Positions 1 to 8,383 of a stretch of DNA of 47,790 nt are shown piece after piece (position 1 is the stretch's first letter; the number at the start of each line of letters is the position of its first letter). Both the position numbers and the translations under genes were made by a program. This DNA comes from Desulfovibrio sp. (GTDB lineage: Bacteria > Desulfobacterota > Desulfovibrionia > Desulfovibrionales > Desulfovibrionaceae), in NCBI GenBank assembly GCA_031271265.1, contig JAISWB010000027.1, forward strand, positions 1-47,790, given 5' to 3'. The notes beneath the pieces are model-generated. The model saw nothing but the letters and a program-made list of their open reading frames with translations, did not search any database and had not been told where the DNA came from.

Positions 1-1028
1 TGATCAAAGGCGGCAAATTTGTCGAGGAAATCGCCCACGCGGATACGGTGGTTTTTGACAAGACAGGCACTCTGACCATGGCCCGTCCCGCGGTGGTGGA
101 CGTCATAGCCTTCGGCGGAAGAGACCGCAAGCTCATTCTGCGCCTTGGGGCCTGCCTTGAAGAACATTTCGTCCATCCGGTCGGACAGGCGGTGGTCCGC
201 GCGGCGGAAGAAGAAAATTTACAACACAGGGAAGAACACACCAAGGTGGAATTGATCGTCGCCCACGGCATCCTCTCCTCCTGGCACGACAAGAAGATTC
301 GCATAGGCAGCGCCCACTTCGTTCTTGAGCATCTGGAGCGCGAACGCCGCGCCAGACACGAACCTCCGCTGGACGAGGATCAGCTTGCCCTTATCCACAG
401 GGAAACCGCGAAGGGCAGAAGCTTGTTGTATTTGAGCATGGACGACGATCTGGCCGGCATCATCCTCATTGAGGACGAACTGCGCAAGGACGCGGCCCAG
501 GCAGTACAGGCCCTGCGCGACGACGGCATCTCCCGGGTCGTCATGCTCACGGGAGACGAGGAAAAAACGGCCGCGGGCATCGCGGTCCAGGCTGGCATCG
601 AGGAATACGAGGCCAGGATGCTCCCTGAGGACAAGGCCGCCTATATCCGCCGCCTGAAAGACCAAGGCAGCATCGTCGCCATGGTGGGTGACGGCGTCAA
701 TGATTCCCTGGCGCTTTCCACGGCCCATGTGGGCGTTGCCATGGCGGAAGCTACGGACGTTGCCCGTGAAGTGGCGGATATCGTGCTGACCAGCGGCGAC
801 TTGCACGATCTTTTGTTGGCGCGGAGGATTTCGCGCGAGGCCCTGGCCAGAATCCGCAGCGGCCTTCACATCTCCCTGTTCTGCAACAGCCTGTTTTTGA
901 CCGGAGGGCTGCTGGGAGTGCTGAGTCCAGGGCTATCGGCCTTTCTGCACAACGCTTTGACCTCAGGCATCGCGTTGTCCGGGATCCGCCCTTTTGCGGC
1001 GGTCACGTTGCCTGCTGAAGATTCGTAA
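1..1028 (+). CDS. P1B-type metal-transporting ATPase, C-terminal part (5' end outside window)
   Basis: The reading frame is open from base 3 and lacks its N-terminus because the window starts inside the gene. The phosphorylation motif DKTGT (Asp codon at 57) and the hinge motif GDGVND mark the HAD catalytic domain of a P-type ATPase. The two last membrane segments follow, with LSP and a His-Asn pair (FLHNALT) in the final helix. The metal-binding CPx motif would lie upstream and cannot be seen, so the ion is not shown directly. The next genes are an HMA2-like protein and the Feo ferrous-iron system. That context favours iron and resembles the P1B-6 ATPases of ferrosome (fez) clusters; this is inference. 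Copper or zinc ATPases are alternatives. Confidence 0.85.
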   Translation, partial: IKGGKFVEEIAHADTVVFDKTGTLTMARPAVVDVIAFGGRDRKLILRLGACLEEHFVHPVGQAVVRAAEEENLQHREEHTKVELIVAHGILSSWHDKKIRIGSAHFVLEHLERERRARHEPPLDEDQLALIHRETAKGRSLLYLSMDDDLAGIILIEDELRKDAAQAVQALRDDGISRVVMLTGDEEKTAAGIAVQAGIEEYEARMLPEDKAAYIRRLKDQGSIVAMVGDGVNDSLALSTAHVGVAMAEATDVAREVADIVLTSGDLHDLLLARRISREALARIRSGLHISLFCNSLFLTGGLLGVLSPGLSAFLHNALTSGIALSGIRPFAAVTLPAEDS

Positions 1029-1042
1029 AAAAAGGTGGACCC

Positions 1043-1273
1043 ATGATCGCTAGTTTCATTGACGGACGGGTGCGTATTCGCGCCGAAGCGCTGAAACAGG
1101 CGGAAATCATGTCCATGGCGAAAAGTCTGGCGCAATCCAGGCAAGGCGTTCTGAAAGTCGAAGGCAATGTCGGAACCGGGAGTCTCCTTGTGCATTATGA
1201 TCCCGCCGTCATTACGCGGGAAACGCTGCTTGAAACAGCGAAAATTCTGGAAGCGCAGTTTGCGGGCGCGTAA
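1043..1273 (+). CDS. Small HMA2-like (heavy-metal-associated fold) protein
   Basis: A 76-residue soluble protein starts 14 bases after the ATPase, behind an AAAGGTGG ribosome site. It carries an early GRVRIR segment (residues 8-13) and a beta-alpha-beta-beta-alpha-beta pattern, including a GVLKVEGNVGTGSLLVHYDP-like stretch typical of HMA2 domains. It has no CxxC motif, so it is not a classical copper chaperone. Proteins of this fold often sit beside or are fused to P1B-ATPases. The GRxR-type N-terminus resembles the motif described for Fez proteins, but I rely on memory for that. Close spacing indicates co-transcription with the ATPase gene. A role in metal handling or in recruiting the ATPase is inferred. 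Confidence 0.6.
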   Translation: MIASFIDGRVRIRAEALKQAEIMSMAKSLAQSRQGVLKVEGNVGTGSLLVHYDPAVITRETLLETAKILEAQFAGA

Positions 1274-1390
1274 CGTGGTTTCAGAGCATCAGCGCGGTCG
1301 GCTCCGGAGCAATTTCAGAATGAAACATCTCTGGCGGCCGCGCAAGCGGACGCCTTTCTTGACCGACTGTTTTTATAGGGAGCCGTAACT

Positions 1391-1699
1391 GTGGACAAGA
1401 GACAGACAGCGTCGAAGGCCGCGTCGCTTCTGGATATGCCCTGCGACTGCGGACTGCGGGTTGAAGAGTTGGTCGGCAGCCGTTCCTTGCGATCCCGGCT
1501 GTACGCTATGGGCATTCTGCCCGGTACGGAAATGGAGTTGCGCGCCCGGCCCTGCAAAGACGGCAACGTCTGCGTGAATGTGCGGCAATGCTCGCTTGTC
1601 CTTGGAGAAAGCCTGGCCAGGGCCATCGTTTGCAGTCCCGTGCATACCTCCGTTATGGACGACGCTACGGACCCGGCCTCCGGCCGCGCGGTAAACTGA
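1391..1699 (+). CDS. feoA: FeoA-family protein (first copy)
   Basis: A 102-residue protein starts at a GTG, with GGGAG about nine bases upstream. The central part (about residues 20-80) matches the SH3-like FeoA fold: an early GS.SLRSRLYAMGILPGTEME core, followed by a strand pair. FeoA is a small cytosolic partner thought to regulate the FeoB ferrous-iron transporter. The N-terminus has a CDCG pair not present in the second FeoA, and the C-terminal tail of about 20 residues is unconserved. Two separate FeoA genes lie upstream of one feoB here, an arrangement seen in several deltaproteobacteria. The division of labour between them is unknown. Confidence 0.85.
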   Translation: MDKRQTASKAASLLDMPCDCGLRVEELVGSRSLRSRLYAMGILPGTEMELRARPCKDGNVCVNVRQCSLVLGESLARAIVCSPVHTSVMDDATDPASGRAVN

Positions 1700-1814
1700 G
1701 GCTCTTTTTCAAACGCGCCGGCCCTGCCGGCCATCGCGCAATTCTTCCCTGCCGCCGCAAAGCGGCGCAACGCGCTGTTCAACCTACGGTGCGACAGGGG
1801 AAAAGGGGATAGAT

Positions 1815-2021
1815 ATGGAAAACATCATTGTCGGCGCAATTGTTCTCGTGGCGGCCGCATATGCCGGCTACCGCCTTTTTGTCCGTCGTGACTGCGGTTG
1901 CGGCAGGGGGAGCGCTTGCGAAAGCGACGCTAAGCAAAACGGCCAATCCGGAACCGGTTGCTGCTGCTGTCTTACGCCTGAGGAAGACGGTTCCGATGGC
2001 GGTTCCGAAAGCCGTCGCTAA
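1815..2021 (+). CDS. FeoB-associated Cys-rich membrane protein
   Basis: A 68-residue protein has one N-terminal membrane helix (about residues 4-22), then a basic stop-transfer patch and a cysteine-rich tail: CGCGRGSAC followed by four consecutive Cys near residue 49. This is the layout of the small FeoB-associated Cys-rich membrane proteins (PF12669-like) found next to feoB in anaerobes. It lies between two feoA genes and about 370 bases ahead of feoB, so joint expression is likely. The cysteines could bind iron or an Fe-S cluster near the FeoB cytosolic face; that is inference. The family call is from size, topology and context. Confidence 0.75.
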   Translation: MENIIVGAIVLVAAAYAGYRLFVRRDCGCGRGSACESDAKQNGQSGTGCCCCLTPEEDGSDGGSESRR

Positions 2022-2051
2022 CGCGAAAAGTAATTTTTCAGGGAGCGGATC

Positions 2052-2282
2052 ATGGAACAAGTATCGTTACGCACGCTGGATGAAGGGCAGGAGGCCGTCA
2101 TAGCGGACATTACCGCGGATGGCGAAATGGGCCGGCGGATACGCGACATGGGTCTGGTGCCGGGAGTTTCGGTGCAGGTTGTGGGCCGCGCCCCGCTTCA
2201 AGACCCCGTCGCTTTGCGCCTTTTGGGCTTTACCCTCACTCTGCGCAACAGTGAGGCGGATTTCATCAAAGTGACCCAGTAA
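2052..2282 (+). CDS. feoA: FeoA-family protein (second copy)
   Basis: A 76-residue protein is almost exactly the size of a single FeoA SH3-like domain. The conserved core GRRIRDMGLVPG lies at about residues 28-40, and the C-terminal strand LRNSEADFIKV ends as in canonical FeoA. The start is an ATG with GGGAG eight to nine bases upstream. It is the closest FeoA to feoB and better conserved than the copy at 1391, so it is the more likely direct partner of FeoB. About 108 bases separate it from feoB. Confidence 0.9.
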   Translation: MEQVSLRTLDEGQEAVIADITADGEMGRRIRDMGLVPGVSVQVVGRAPLQDPVALRLLGFTLTLRNSEADFIKVTQ

Positions 2283-2390
2283 ATCCCTGAGAAAATCCGC
2301 TCTCATTCCTGTCCACGCGAAAACAGGGATAGCGTTTTGCCGGCATTTTAGCCAAAACGACGGGAAAACAGCCATAAACGGGGGAAGCGT

Positions 2391-4940
2391 ATGACAGCCG
2401 CACAAAATACCATTGCCATTGCGGGAAACCCCAATTCGGGCAAAACCACGGCCTTCAACCGCTATACGGGTTCACGCCAGCACGTCGGCAACTATCCCGG
2501 AATTACAGTGGAGAAAAAAGCGGGCATTGCCCATGTGGACGGCAAAACCGTCACATTGGTGGACCTGCCCGGAACCTATTCTCTCACGGCCTATTCCCTG
2601 GAAGAGGTCGTGGCGCGCAAAGTGCTGGCCGAGGAACGGCCCGGCGCCGTCCTCGACGTTATCAACGCCTCCGTACTAGAACGAAATCTGTATCTGACCC
2701 TGCAGATGCTGGAGATGGGTATTCCCGTGGTTCTGGCCCTGAACATGATGGACGAGGCCAGGGATCAGGGTATTATCATTGACGAAAAGCGGCTTGAGGA
2801 GCTTATCGGTCTTAAAGCCGTCCCCACAGTCGCCCGTACCGGTGAAGGTCTGCCCAAGGCGCTTGCCGAAACGATCAAGCTGGCGGAGGAAAAAAAAGGC
2901 CGCACCGCTCCCCTGGAAATTTCCTATGGACCGGAAATTGACGCGACCTTGAAAGAAATGACCCCCATCGTCGAAGAAACGAAACTTCTGACGCACAAAT
3001 ATCCCGCCCGCTGGGTGGCCATGAAATACCTTGAACGCGACGAAGACATCGTCAGCCAGGGCCGCGCCGCTTCAGCAACCACCAGCGCCGCTCTGGAAAA
3101 AATCGCCTCCCGGCTCTCCGATCACATCAAAACCACGCTGAATTCCTATCCTGAGGCATTGATCGCCGATTACCGGTATGGGTACATCGCATCCCTTCTT
3201 CGCCAGGGGGTGCTCAAAGGCGTTGACGAATTGAAAAATCGCATCGCCTATTCCGATAAAATGGACAAGGTGCTTACCCACCGCATTTTCGGTCCGGTGA
3301 TCATGCTCGGCGTTCTTTACGCCATGTATTATCTGACTATAGAGATAGGCGATTATCCGCTTGGCTGGGTGGAAAGCTTTTTCGAATGGCTGGATGGGGC
3401 AGTGGGAGCCGCCCTGCCGGACGGACTGCTCAAATCCATGATCACCTCCGGGGTCATCGGCGGTGTCGGCGGCGTGCTCGGCTTTGTCCCCCTGATCGTC
3501 ATAATGTTCCTGCTCATCGCCTTCATGGAGGACTCGGGATACATGGCGCGGGTCGCATATATGTGGGACAGGATCTTCCGCTTTTTCGGCCTGCATGGCG
3601 CGTCCATCATGCCCTTTATCATTTCCGGCGGTATTGCCGGCGGGTGCGCCGTGCCCGGCGTTATGGCCACGCGTACCCTGCGCAGTCCCAGAGAGCGTCT
3701 GGCGACCATCCTGACGGCTCCCTTTATGGCCTGCGGGGCTAAAATGCCGGTATTTCTGCTCTTTGTCGGCATATTTTTCGAAGATAACAAGGCCCTGATC
3801 ATGCTCCTGCTTTCCCTGACAGGTTGGGCCGCCGCCCTGCTTGTGGCGCGCCTGCTCCGTTCCACGCTGATCCGGGGGGCATCCACGCCTTTTGTCATGG
3901 AACTGCCGCCCTACCGTTTGCCGACCCTCTCCGGCATGATCATCCACACCTGGGAACGGGCCTGGCAGTATATAAAAAAGGCGGGGACCATCATCCTGGC
4001 CATCTCCATCCTGCTTTGGGCCGCCATGTCCTTTCCCTCGCTGCCCGATGATGTGTCCGCGGGCTTTGCCGAAAGAAAGGCCGCCATTGAAACTGAGCTT
4101 TCCGCTTTCCCGTACAAGAAGCTCTCGGACGAAATCGCCGGACTGGAAGAAGAACTAGACGGGCTTGGCGCAAATGATCCAAAGGCAAAGGAACTTCAGG
4201 TCAGGATTGACGATCTTGTGGCCCAGCGCGACGCCCTCCCCGCCGGGAAGCTCAAGGTGGAAATTGATGAGCTTACCGGACAGGTGGATGCGCTGCCCAA
4301 GGATCCGGCGGCGGACAAGCTGCGCGAGCAAGTGGCGAAGCTTTCCGAATCTCTTGAGTGGCTGAAACCGGAAGACGCCGGGACCAAAGCCCTGCAGCGG
4401 CAACTGGACGAATTGAGCGAAGTCCTGGAAAAAACCCCTTCCGGCGCCATAGAGGCCGTCATCGCCAGGAAACAGAAGGAAAGAGATGAATTGCCGGAAA
4501 TCCGGCTTGAAGCGAACATTGCGGAAATAGAAAATGAAGAGGCCGCCGCGACCCTGACTCACTCCTTAGCCGGCAGGGTGGGCACCGCCCTGGAAAGAAT
4601 CACCGCGCCGGCCGGGTTTGACTGGCGGACCAATATCGCCCTTGTGGGCGGCATAGCCGCCAAGGAAGTGGTCATATCCACCCTGGGCACGGCCTATTCG
4701 CTCGGAGAAATCGGCGATGACGAACATTCGCTGGCTGACCGCATCAAGGGGGACAGCCACTGGACCACGGCCAATGCCGTCGCCCTGCTCCTGTTCACCC
4801 TTCTATATTCTCCCTGCTTCGTCACGCTGGTTGTAATCAAACAGGAATCAGGCTCGTGGAAGTGGCTTTTTTTCAGCCTCATCTTCAACCTTGCCCTTGC
4901 CTACAGCGTCGCCGTAGCCGCCTACCAGACGCTGGCATAG
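2391..4940 (+). CDS. feoB: Ferrous iron transporter FeoB with inserted coiled coil
   Basis: An 849-residue inner-membrane Fe(II) transporter. The N-terminal G domain shows G1 (GNPNSGKT, residues 12-19), an effector loop YPGITVE, G3 (DLPGTYSL) and G4 (NMMDEA). The membrane part carries the paired Cys-containing gate motifs, GGCAVPGVMATRTL and APFMACGAKMPVF, and ends with the GFDWR/AKEVV segment. Typical FeoB is about 700-780 residues. The excess is a charged, heptad-like region at about 550-720 with internal repeats of the IDDLVAQRDALP/IDELTGQVDALP type, placed between two membrane helices. RBS is GGGGAAG before the ATG. It is the last gene of the metal cluster, followed by hairpins. Confidence 0.95.
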   Translation: MTAAQNTIAIAGNPNSGKTTAFNRYTGSRQHVGNYPGITVEKKAGIAHVDGKTVTLVDLPGTYSLTAYSLEEVVARKVLAEERPGAVLDVINASVLERNLYLTLQMLEMGIPVVLALNMMDEARDQGIIIDEKRLEELIGLKAVPTVARTGEGLPKALAETIKLAEEKKGRTAPLEISYGPEIDATLKEMTPIVEETKLLTHKYPARWVAMKYLERDEDIVSQGRAASATTSAALEKIASRLSDHIKTTLNSYPEALIADYRYGYIASLLRQGVLKGVDELKNRIAYSDKMDKVLTHRIFGPVIMLGVLYAMYYLTIEIGDYPLGWVESFFEWLDGAVGAALPDGLLKSMITSGVIGGVGGVLGFVPLIVIMFLLIAFMEDSGYMARVAYMWDRIFRFFGLHGASIMPFIISGGIAGGCAVPGVMATRTLRSPRERLATILTAPFMACGAKMPVFLLFVGIFFEDNKALIMLLLSLTGWAAALLVARLLRSTLIRGASTPFVMELPPYRLPTLSGMIIHTWERAWQYIKKAGTIILAISILLWAAMSFPSLPDDVSAGFAERKAAIETELSAFPYKKLSDEIAGLEEELDGLGANDPKAKELQVRIDDLVAQRDALPAGKLKVEIDELTGQVDALPKDPAADKLREQVAKLSESLEWLKPEDAGTKALQRQLDELSEVLEKTPSGAIEAVIARKQKERDELPEIRLEANIAEIENEEAAATLTHSLAGRVGTALERITAPAGFDWRTNIALVGGIAAKEVVISTLGTAYSLGEIGDDEHSLADRIKGDSHWTTANAVALLLFTLLYSPCFVTLVVIKQESGSWKWLFFSLIFNLALAYSVAVAAYQTLA

Positions 4941-5356
4941 ACGGTGTCGTCACCCTATTGATAATGTGGATTGCCCCCTCCCTGAAGGGAGGGGTTATGT
5001 GGAAGGTATGCCCGGCCTTGCCGGGCGTCAAGGGGGAATCTCCCTGAAGGGAGCGTTTCAAACCATTAAGGAATTTCTGATGAAATCAATGCGTCTTGCA
5101 TTTTACCACGGTATGCTCTAAGAATACCTTCGGTGGTTGCTGTTGCGGCTGTTGCGGCGGCAGGGTGCCGCGTCGGCGGTTTTCAGGCATTTCCTGAAAG
5201 AAAACTGCAGGGTGATTGCGCGGGCGGATACCCTGCAACGAAAGACGCCGGCGTGATGCCTTTGCACCGTTGAACGCCGGCCGAGTACCGCATGGACAGG
5301 AAAGCATGTCGACCCATCACAGAGTTACAGTACTATGAAACGAAGGCGAGGGAGCA
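4941..5356. other. Gene-poor stretch after feoB
   Basis: This 416-base gap holds three hairpins (see the terminator entry), then a short frame with a good AAGGA ribosome site at ATG 5080 that stops after 13 codons. The +1 frame beyond it (TTG 5096 to stop 5197) encodes a run rich in Cys and Gly (CCCGCC). The GTTGC triplet-like repetition of this DNA could produce that by chance. A degenerate small Cys-rich gene broken by a frameshift is possible but unproven. No other gene is recognised. Confidence 0.5.
4975..5053 (+). terminator. Cluster of three hairpins behind feoB
   Basis: Three perfect stems follow feoB. CCCCTCCC/GGGAGGGG with loop TGAA lies at 4975-4994. GCCCGGC/GCCGGGC with loop CTT lies at 5010-5026. 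CTCCC/GGGAG with the same TGAA loop lies at 5040-5053, so the core CTCCCTGAAGGGAG occurs twice. None is followed by a long U-run, so they may act as terminators, mRNA stabilisers or REP-like elements. Confidence 0.5.
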
Positions 5357-6652
5357 GTGAACTGGTATCAGCCCGAAATTGAACGTGCCTCGGCAGACCG
5401 CCTGCACGACCTGCAGTCCGAAAGACTGGTCCGCACGGTAAAGCACGCCTACGACAACGTGGCCTTTTACAAGCGGAAAATGGACGAACACAAGGTAACG
5501 CCCGCCGACATAAAATCGGTGGACGATTTGCCGAAACTGCCCTTTCTCTGCAAAGACGACCTGCGCGATGCCTACCCTTACGGCTTTCTGGCCGTGCCGC
5601 GCTCGGAAGTAGTCCGCATCCAGTCCACAAGCGGGACCACGGGAAAACGGGTAGTCGCGTTTTATACGCAACAGGACATCGACCTGTGGGACGAATGTTG
5701 CGCCAGGGCCATAGTCGCCGCCGGCGGCGGCAAAGACGACGTGGTGCATGTGAGCTACGGTTACGGCCTGTTTACGGGCGGGCCGGGCTTGAACGGAGGC
5801 TCGCACAAAATCGGCTCCATGACTCTGCCCATGTCCTCGGGCAACACGGAGAGACAGATTCAGTTCATGTGCGACCTCGGGTCCACGATCCTGTGCTGCA
5901 CGCCTTCCTACGCCGCTTTCCTGGCCGAAACGATCCTTGAGCAGGGCGTGGCGGACCGCCTCAGCCTGAAGGCAGGCATATTCGGCGCCGAGGCGTGGAG
6001 CGAGGAAATGCGCAGGGACATTGAAGGCAAACTGCGCATCAAGGCTTACGATATTTACGGATTGACGGAAATTTCCGGCCCCGGCGTCTCCTTTGAATGC
6101 TCGGAACAGACCGGCATGCACGTCAACGAGGATCATTTCGCGGCCGAAATCATCGACCCCGCCACTGGCGAAACGCTGCCTACGGGTTCCAAGGGCGAAC
6201 TCGTTTTTTCCTGCCTCAGCAAGGCCGCCTTTCCCCTGCTGCGCTACCGGACGCGCGACATCTGCGTACTCAGCCGCGAACAATGCTCCTGCGGCAGAAC
6301 CCTGGTCAAGATGTCGAAACTCATGGGCCGCAGCGACGACATGCTCATTATCCGCGGGGTCAATGTCTTCCCTTCACAGATAGAGGCCGTGCTGCTCAAG
6401 GGCGGCTTCCCGCCCAATTATCTGATCATTGTCGACAGGGTGAAGCATACGGATACCTTTGACGTGCAGGTTGAGATGACCCCGGACATGTTTTCGGATA
6501 CTGTCAAAAAGGTTGCCGCAAGGGAGAGCGAACTGGTGAGCGCCCTGCGCTCCATGCTCGGCATTTCTCCCAAGGTTACGCTGGTCACGCCGCGCAGCAT
6601 CGCCAGAAGCGAAGGAAAGGCCGTGCGGGTGGTGGACAAACGTAAAATTTGA
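5357..6652 (+). CDS. Phenylacetate-CoA ligase family protein (AMP-forming)
   Basis: A 431-residue acyl-adenylate-forming enzyme of the PaaK type, which activates phenylacetate or a related aryl acid to its CoA thioester using ATP. The ATP-binding P-loop STSGTTGKR lies near residues 94-102, the YGLTEISGPG adenylate motif near 234-243, and the LMGRSDDMLIIRGVNVFP segment opens the C-terminal domain. Length is normal for PaaK. The start is GTG with GAGGGAG upstream. An ACT-domain gene follows directly, a pairing common in anaerobes where these genes accompany indolepyruvate/arylpyruvate ferredoxin oxidoreductases. The true substrate may therefore be an aryl acetate made from an aromatic amino acid. 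A paralogue lies at 42748-44049. Confidence 0.9.
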   Translation: MNWYQPEIERASADRLHDLQSERLVRTVKHAYDNVAFYKRKMDEHKVTPADIKSVDDLPKLPFLCKDDLRDAYPYGFLAVPRSEVVRIQSTSGTTGKRVVAFYTQQDIDLWDECCARAIVAAGGGKDDVVHVSYGYGLFTGGPGLNGGSHKIGSMTLPMSSGNTERQIQFMCDLGSTILCCTPSYAAFLAETILEQGVADRLSLKAGIFGAEAWSEEMRRDIEGKLRIKAYDIYGLTEISGPGVSFECSEQTGMHVNEDHFAAEIIDPATGETLPTGSKGELVFSCLSKAAFPLLRYRTRDICVLSREQCSCGRTLVKMSKLMGRSDDMLIIRGVNVFPSQIEAVLLKGGFPPNYLIIVDRVKHTDTFDVQVEMTPDMFSDTVKKVAARESELVSALRSMLGISPKVTLVTPRSIARSEGKAVRVVDKRKI

Positions 6653-6681
6653 AGCGCGTAGTATTTTGCGGGGAAAAAACC

Positions 6682-7110
6682 ATGATTATAGACCAGATCT
6701 CCGTGTTTGTGGAAAACAACCCCGGCCGCCTGGCGGATATTGCCGGCATTCTCGGCAACGCCGGCATCGACATGCGGGCCATGTCCATTGCCGACACGGC
6801 CAAATTCGGCATCCTGCGCCTGATCGTCAACAAGCCGCGGGAAGCCCTGGAGTTGCTCCGCGCCGCCGAATGCGTGGTGTCGGTGACGCCGGTGCTGGCG
6901 GTAGCCATCAAGGACCTTCCCGGCAGCCTGGCTGCCGTGTTGCGCGTCCTGGCCGAAGCCGGGATCAATGTCGAATACGGCTATGCGTTTGTCTCCAGAA
7001 AGCAGGGCAACGCCTATGTCGTCATCCGCGTGGAAGACAATGAACGCGCGGCGGAGTGTCTGGCGCAAAACGGCATCAAGGTCGCGGGCGGCGACGAAAT
7101 TTACGACTGA
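6682..7110 (+). CDS. Double ACT-domain protein
   Basis: A 142-residue protein built of two ACT domains: about 1-68 (QISVFVENNPGRLADIAGIL, amino-acid-binding turn) and about 70-142 (IKDLPGSLAAVLRVLAEAGI). Stand-alone ACT pairs bind amino acids and act as sensors or allosteric partners. I chose the ATG at 6682, preceded by GCGGGG, over an in-frame TTG at 6649 that would overlap the upstream stop, because the domain begins right at this ATG. It lies 29 bases behind the CoA ligase and is presumably co-transcribed. In related genomes this pair travels with aromatic 2-oxoacid metabolism; sensing of an aromatic amino acid is inferred. Confidence 0.88.
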   Translation: MIIDQISVFVENNPGRLADIAGILGNAGIDMRAMSIADTAKFGILRLIVNKPREALELLRAAECVVSVTPVLAVAIKDLPGSLAAVLRVLAEAGINVEYGYAFVSRKQGNAYVVIRVEDNERAAECLAQNGIKVAGGDEIYD

Positions 7111-7270
7111 GCGCGGCGATGCGGGGTGCTCCCGGCTGCCTGTCTGCCGCGCTGCCCGTATTTGCCTGTATCTGCACGCGCACGGCAGTCTGAGGCCGCG
7201 ACTCCGAAATCCTCTCCCGACCGGCCTACATGTATCTGTAAGCGCAAAACTTTCTAAGGCTCCGATCAAC

Positions 7271-8383
7271 GTGAAATATTGCGAAGTTCCCATGGTTCCG
7301 GGGCCGACCTTCGTGCCCGAACGCATCTTGTCCGCCATGTGCCGGGATTACGGTTCCGGACAGATTGAGCCCGAGTACCTTGAGCTTTACGCCGAAACGG
7401 GCCGGCGCGCGGGCGCGCTTATGGGCACGCGCAACGATGTGGTCTTCATGACCGGCGAAGGCATGCTGGCCCTGTGGGCGGCCCTGAAGAGCTGCCTCAA
7501 AAGCGGCGATGCCGTGCTGTCCGTAGTTACGGGCGTCTTCGGGGACGGGATTGCCGACATGGCCGCGTCCATAGGCTGCCGCGCGGAGAAAGTGACGTTC
7601 CCCTACAACGCCGTGGTGGGCGACGGGGACGATCTGCAACGCATCGAGGACGCGGTCCGGCGCGTCAAACCCGCCATGCTTACGGCCGTACACTGCGAAA
7701 CGCCGTCCGGTACGCTGAATCCCCTGGAAGGCATGGGGGAAATAAAACATCGCCTGGGCGTGCCGCTTTTCTATGTGGATGCCGTCTCAAGCCTGGGAGG
7801 CGTTCCCGTCGAGGCCGACGCCCGGCATATTGATCTGCTTCTGGGCGGTTCCCAGAAATGCCTGTCCGCGCCTCCGTCCATGAGTATGGTCGCCGTAAGT
7901 CCTGCGGCCTGGGACTGTGCGGAACGCATCGGATACCGGGGCTATGACGCCCTGCTTCCCTTCCGCACCGTGCAGGAGGACGGGCGTTGCCCCTATACGC
8001 CCTACCGGCACGGTTTGGCGGCTCTGTCGGCGGCCTTGGACATTATTGAGGAAACCGGAGCCGACGGAACCTTCGCCCGGCATGAGCGGGTGGCCGCCTT
8101 GTGCCGCAAAGGACTGACCGACCTGGGCATTGAGCTTTTCCCCGCGCCGGAGGCCGTGCCTTCCCCGACGGTAACGGCGGCTCTGGTGCCGCCCGGCGCT
8201 GAGTTCGCGCGTCTGCAGGCGGCCCTGCGCCGGCGCGGTCTGGCTGTGGCCGGGAGTTTCGGCCCTATGGCGGGCAAGCTGTTCCGCCTCGGGCACATGG
8301 GTAGTCAGGCCGACCCTGTTCTGGTGCAAAAAGCCCTGGACATCATTGCCGATGTCGCGGACGACCTGAGGCGCGCGCAATGA
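7271..8383 (+). CDS. Class V aminotransferase (alanine-glyoxylate / serine-pyruvate type)
   Basis: A 370-residue PLP enzyme of fold type I. The N-terminus shows the family's MVPGPTFVP motif, the PLP-contacting Asp is in FYVDAVSS (Asp170), and the Schiff-base lysine is in GGSQKCLSAP (Lys196). This subfamily moves amino groups between alanine, serine or phosphonate-type donors and glyoxylate or pyruvate; the exact substrate cannot be read from sequence. The frame stays open further upstream, but the GTG at 7271 gives the expected family N-terminus, and an AAGG lies ahead of it. The stop overlaps the queF start by the ATGA pattern, implying translational coupling. Confidence 0.88.
   Translation: MKYCEVPMVPGPTFVPERILSAMCRDYGSGQIEPEYLELYAETGRRAGALMGTRNDVVFMTGEGMLALWAALKSCLKSGDAVLSVVTGVFGDGIADMAASIGCRAEKVTFPYNAVVGDGDDLQRIEDAVRRVKPAMLTAVHCETPSGTLNPLEGMGEIKHRLGVPLFYVDAVSSLGGVPVEADARHIDLLLGGSQKCLSAPPSMSMVAVSPAAWDCAERIGYRGYDALLPFRTVQEDGRCPYTPYRHGLAALSAALDIIEETGADGTFARHERVAALCRKGLTDLGIELFPAPEAVPSPTVTAALVPPGAEFARLQAALRRRGLAVAGSFGPMAGKLFRLGHMGSQADPVLVQKALDIIADVADDLRRAQ

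Noticed and set aside
5086..5307. 73-codon minus-strand frame behind feoB
   Set aside because: Low-complexity Pro/Gln run from the GTTGC-type repeats, no ribosome site and no similarity.
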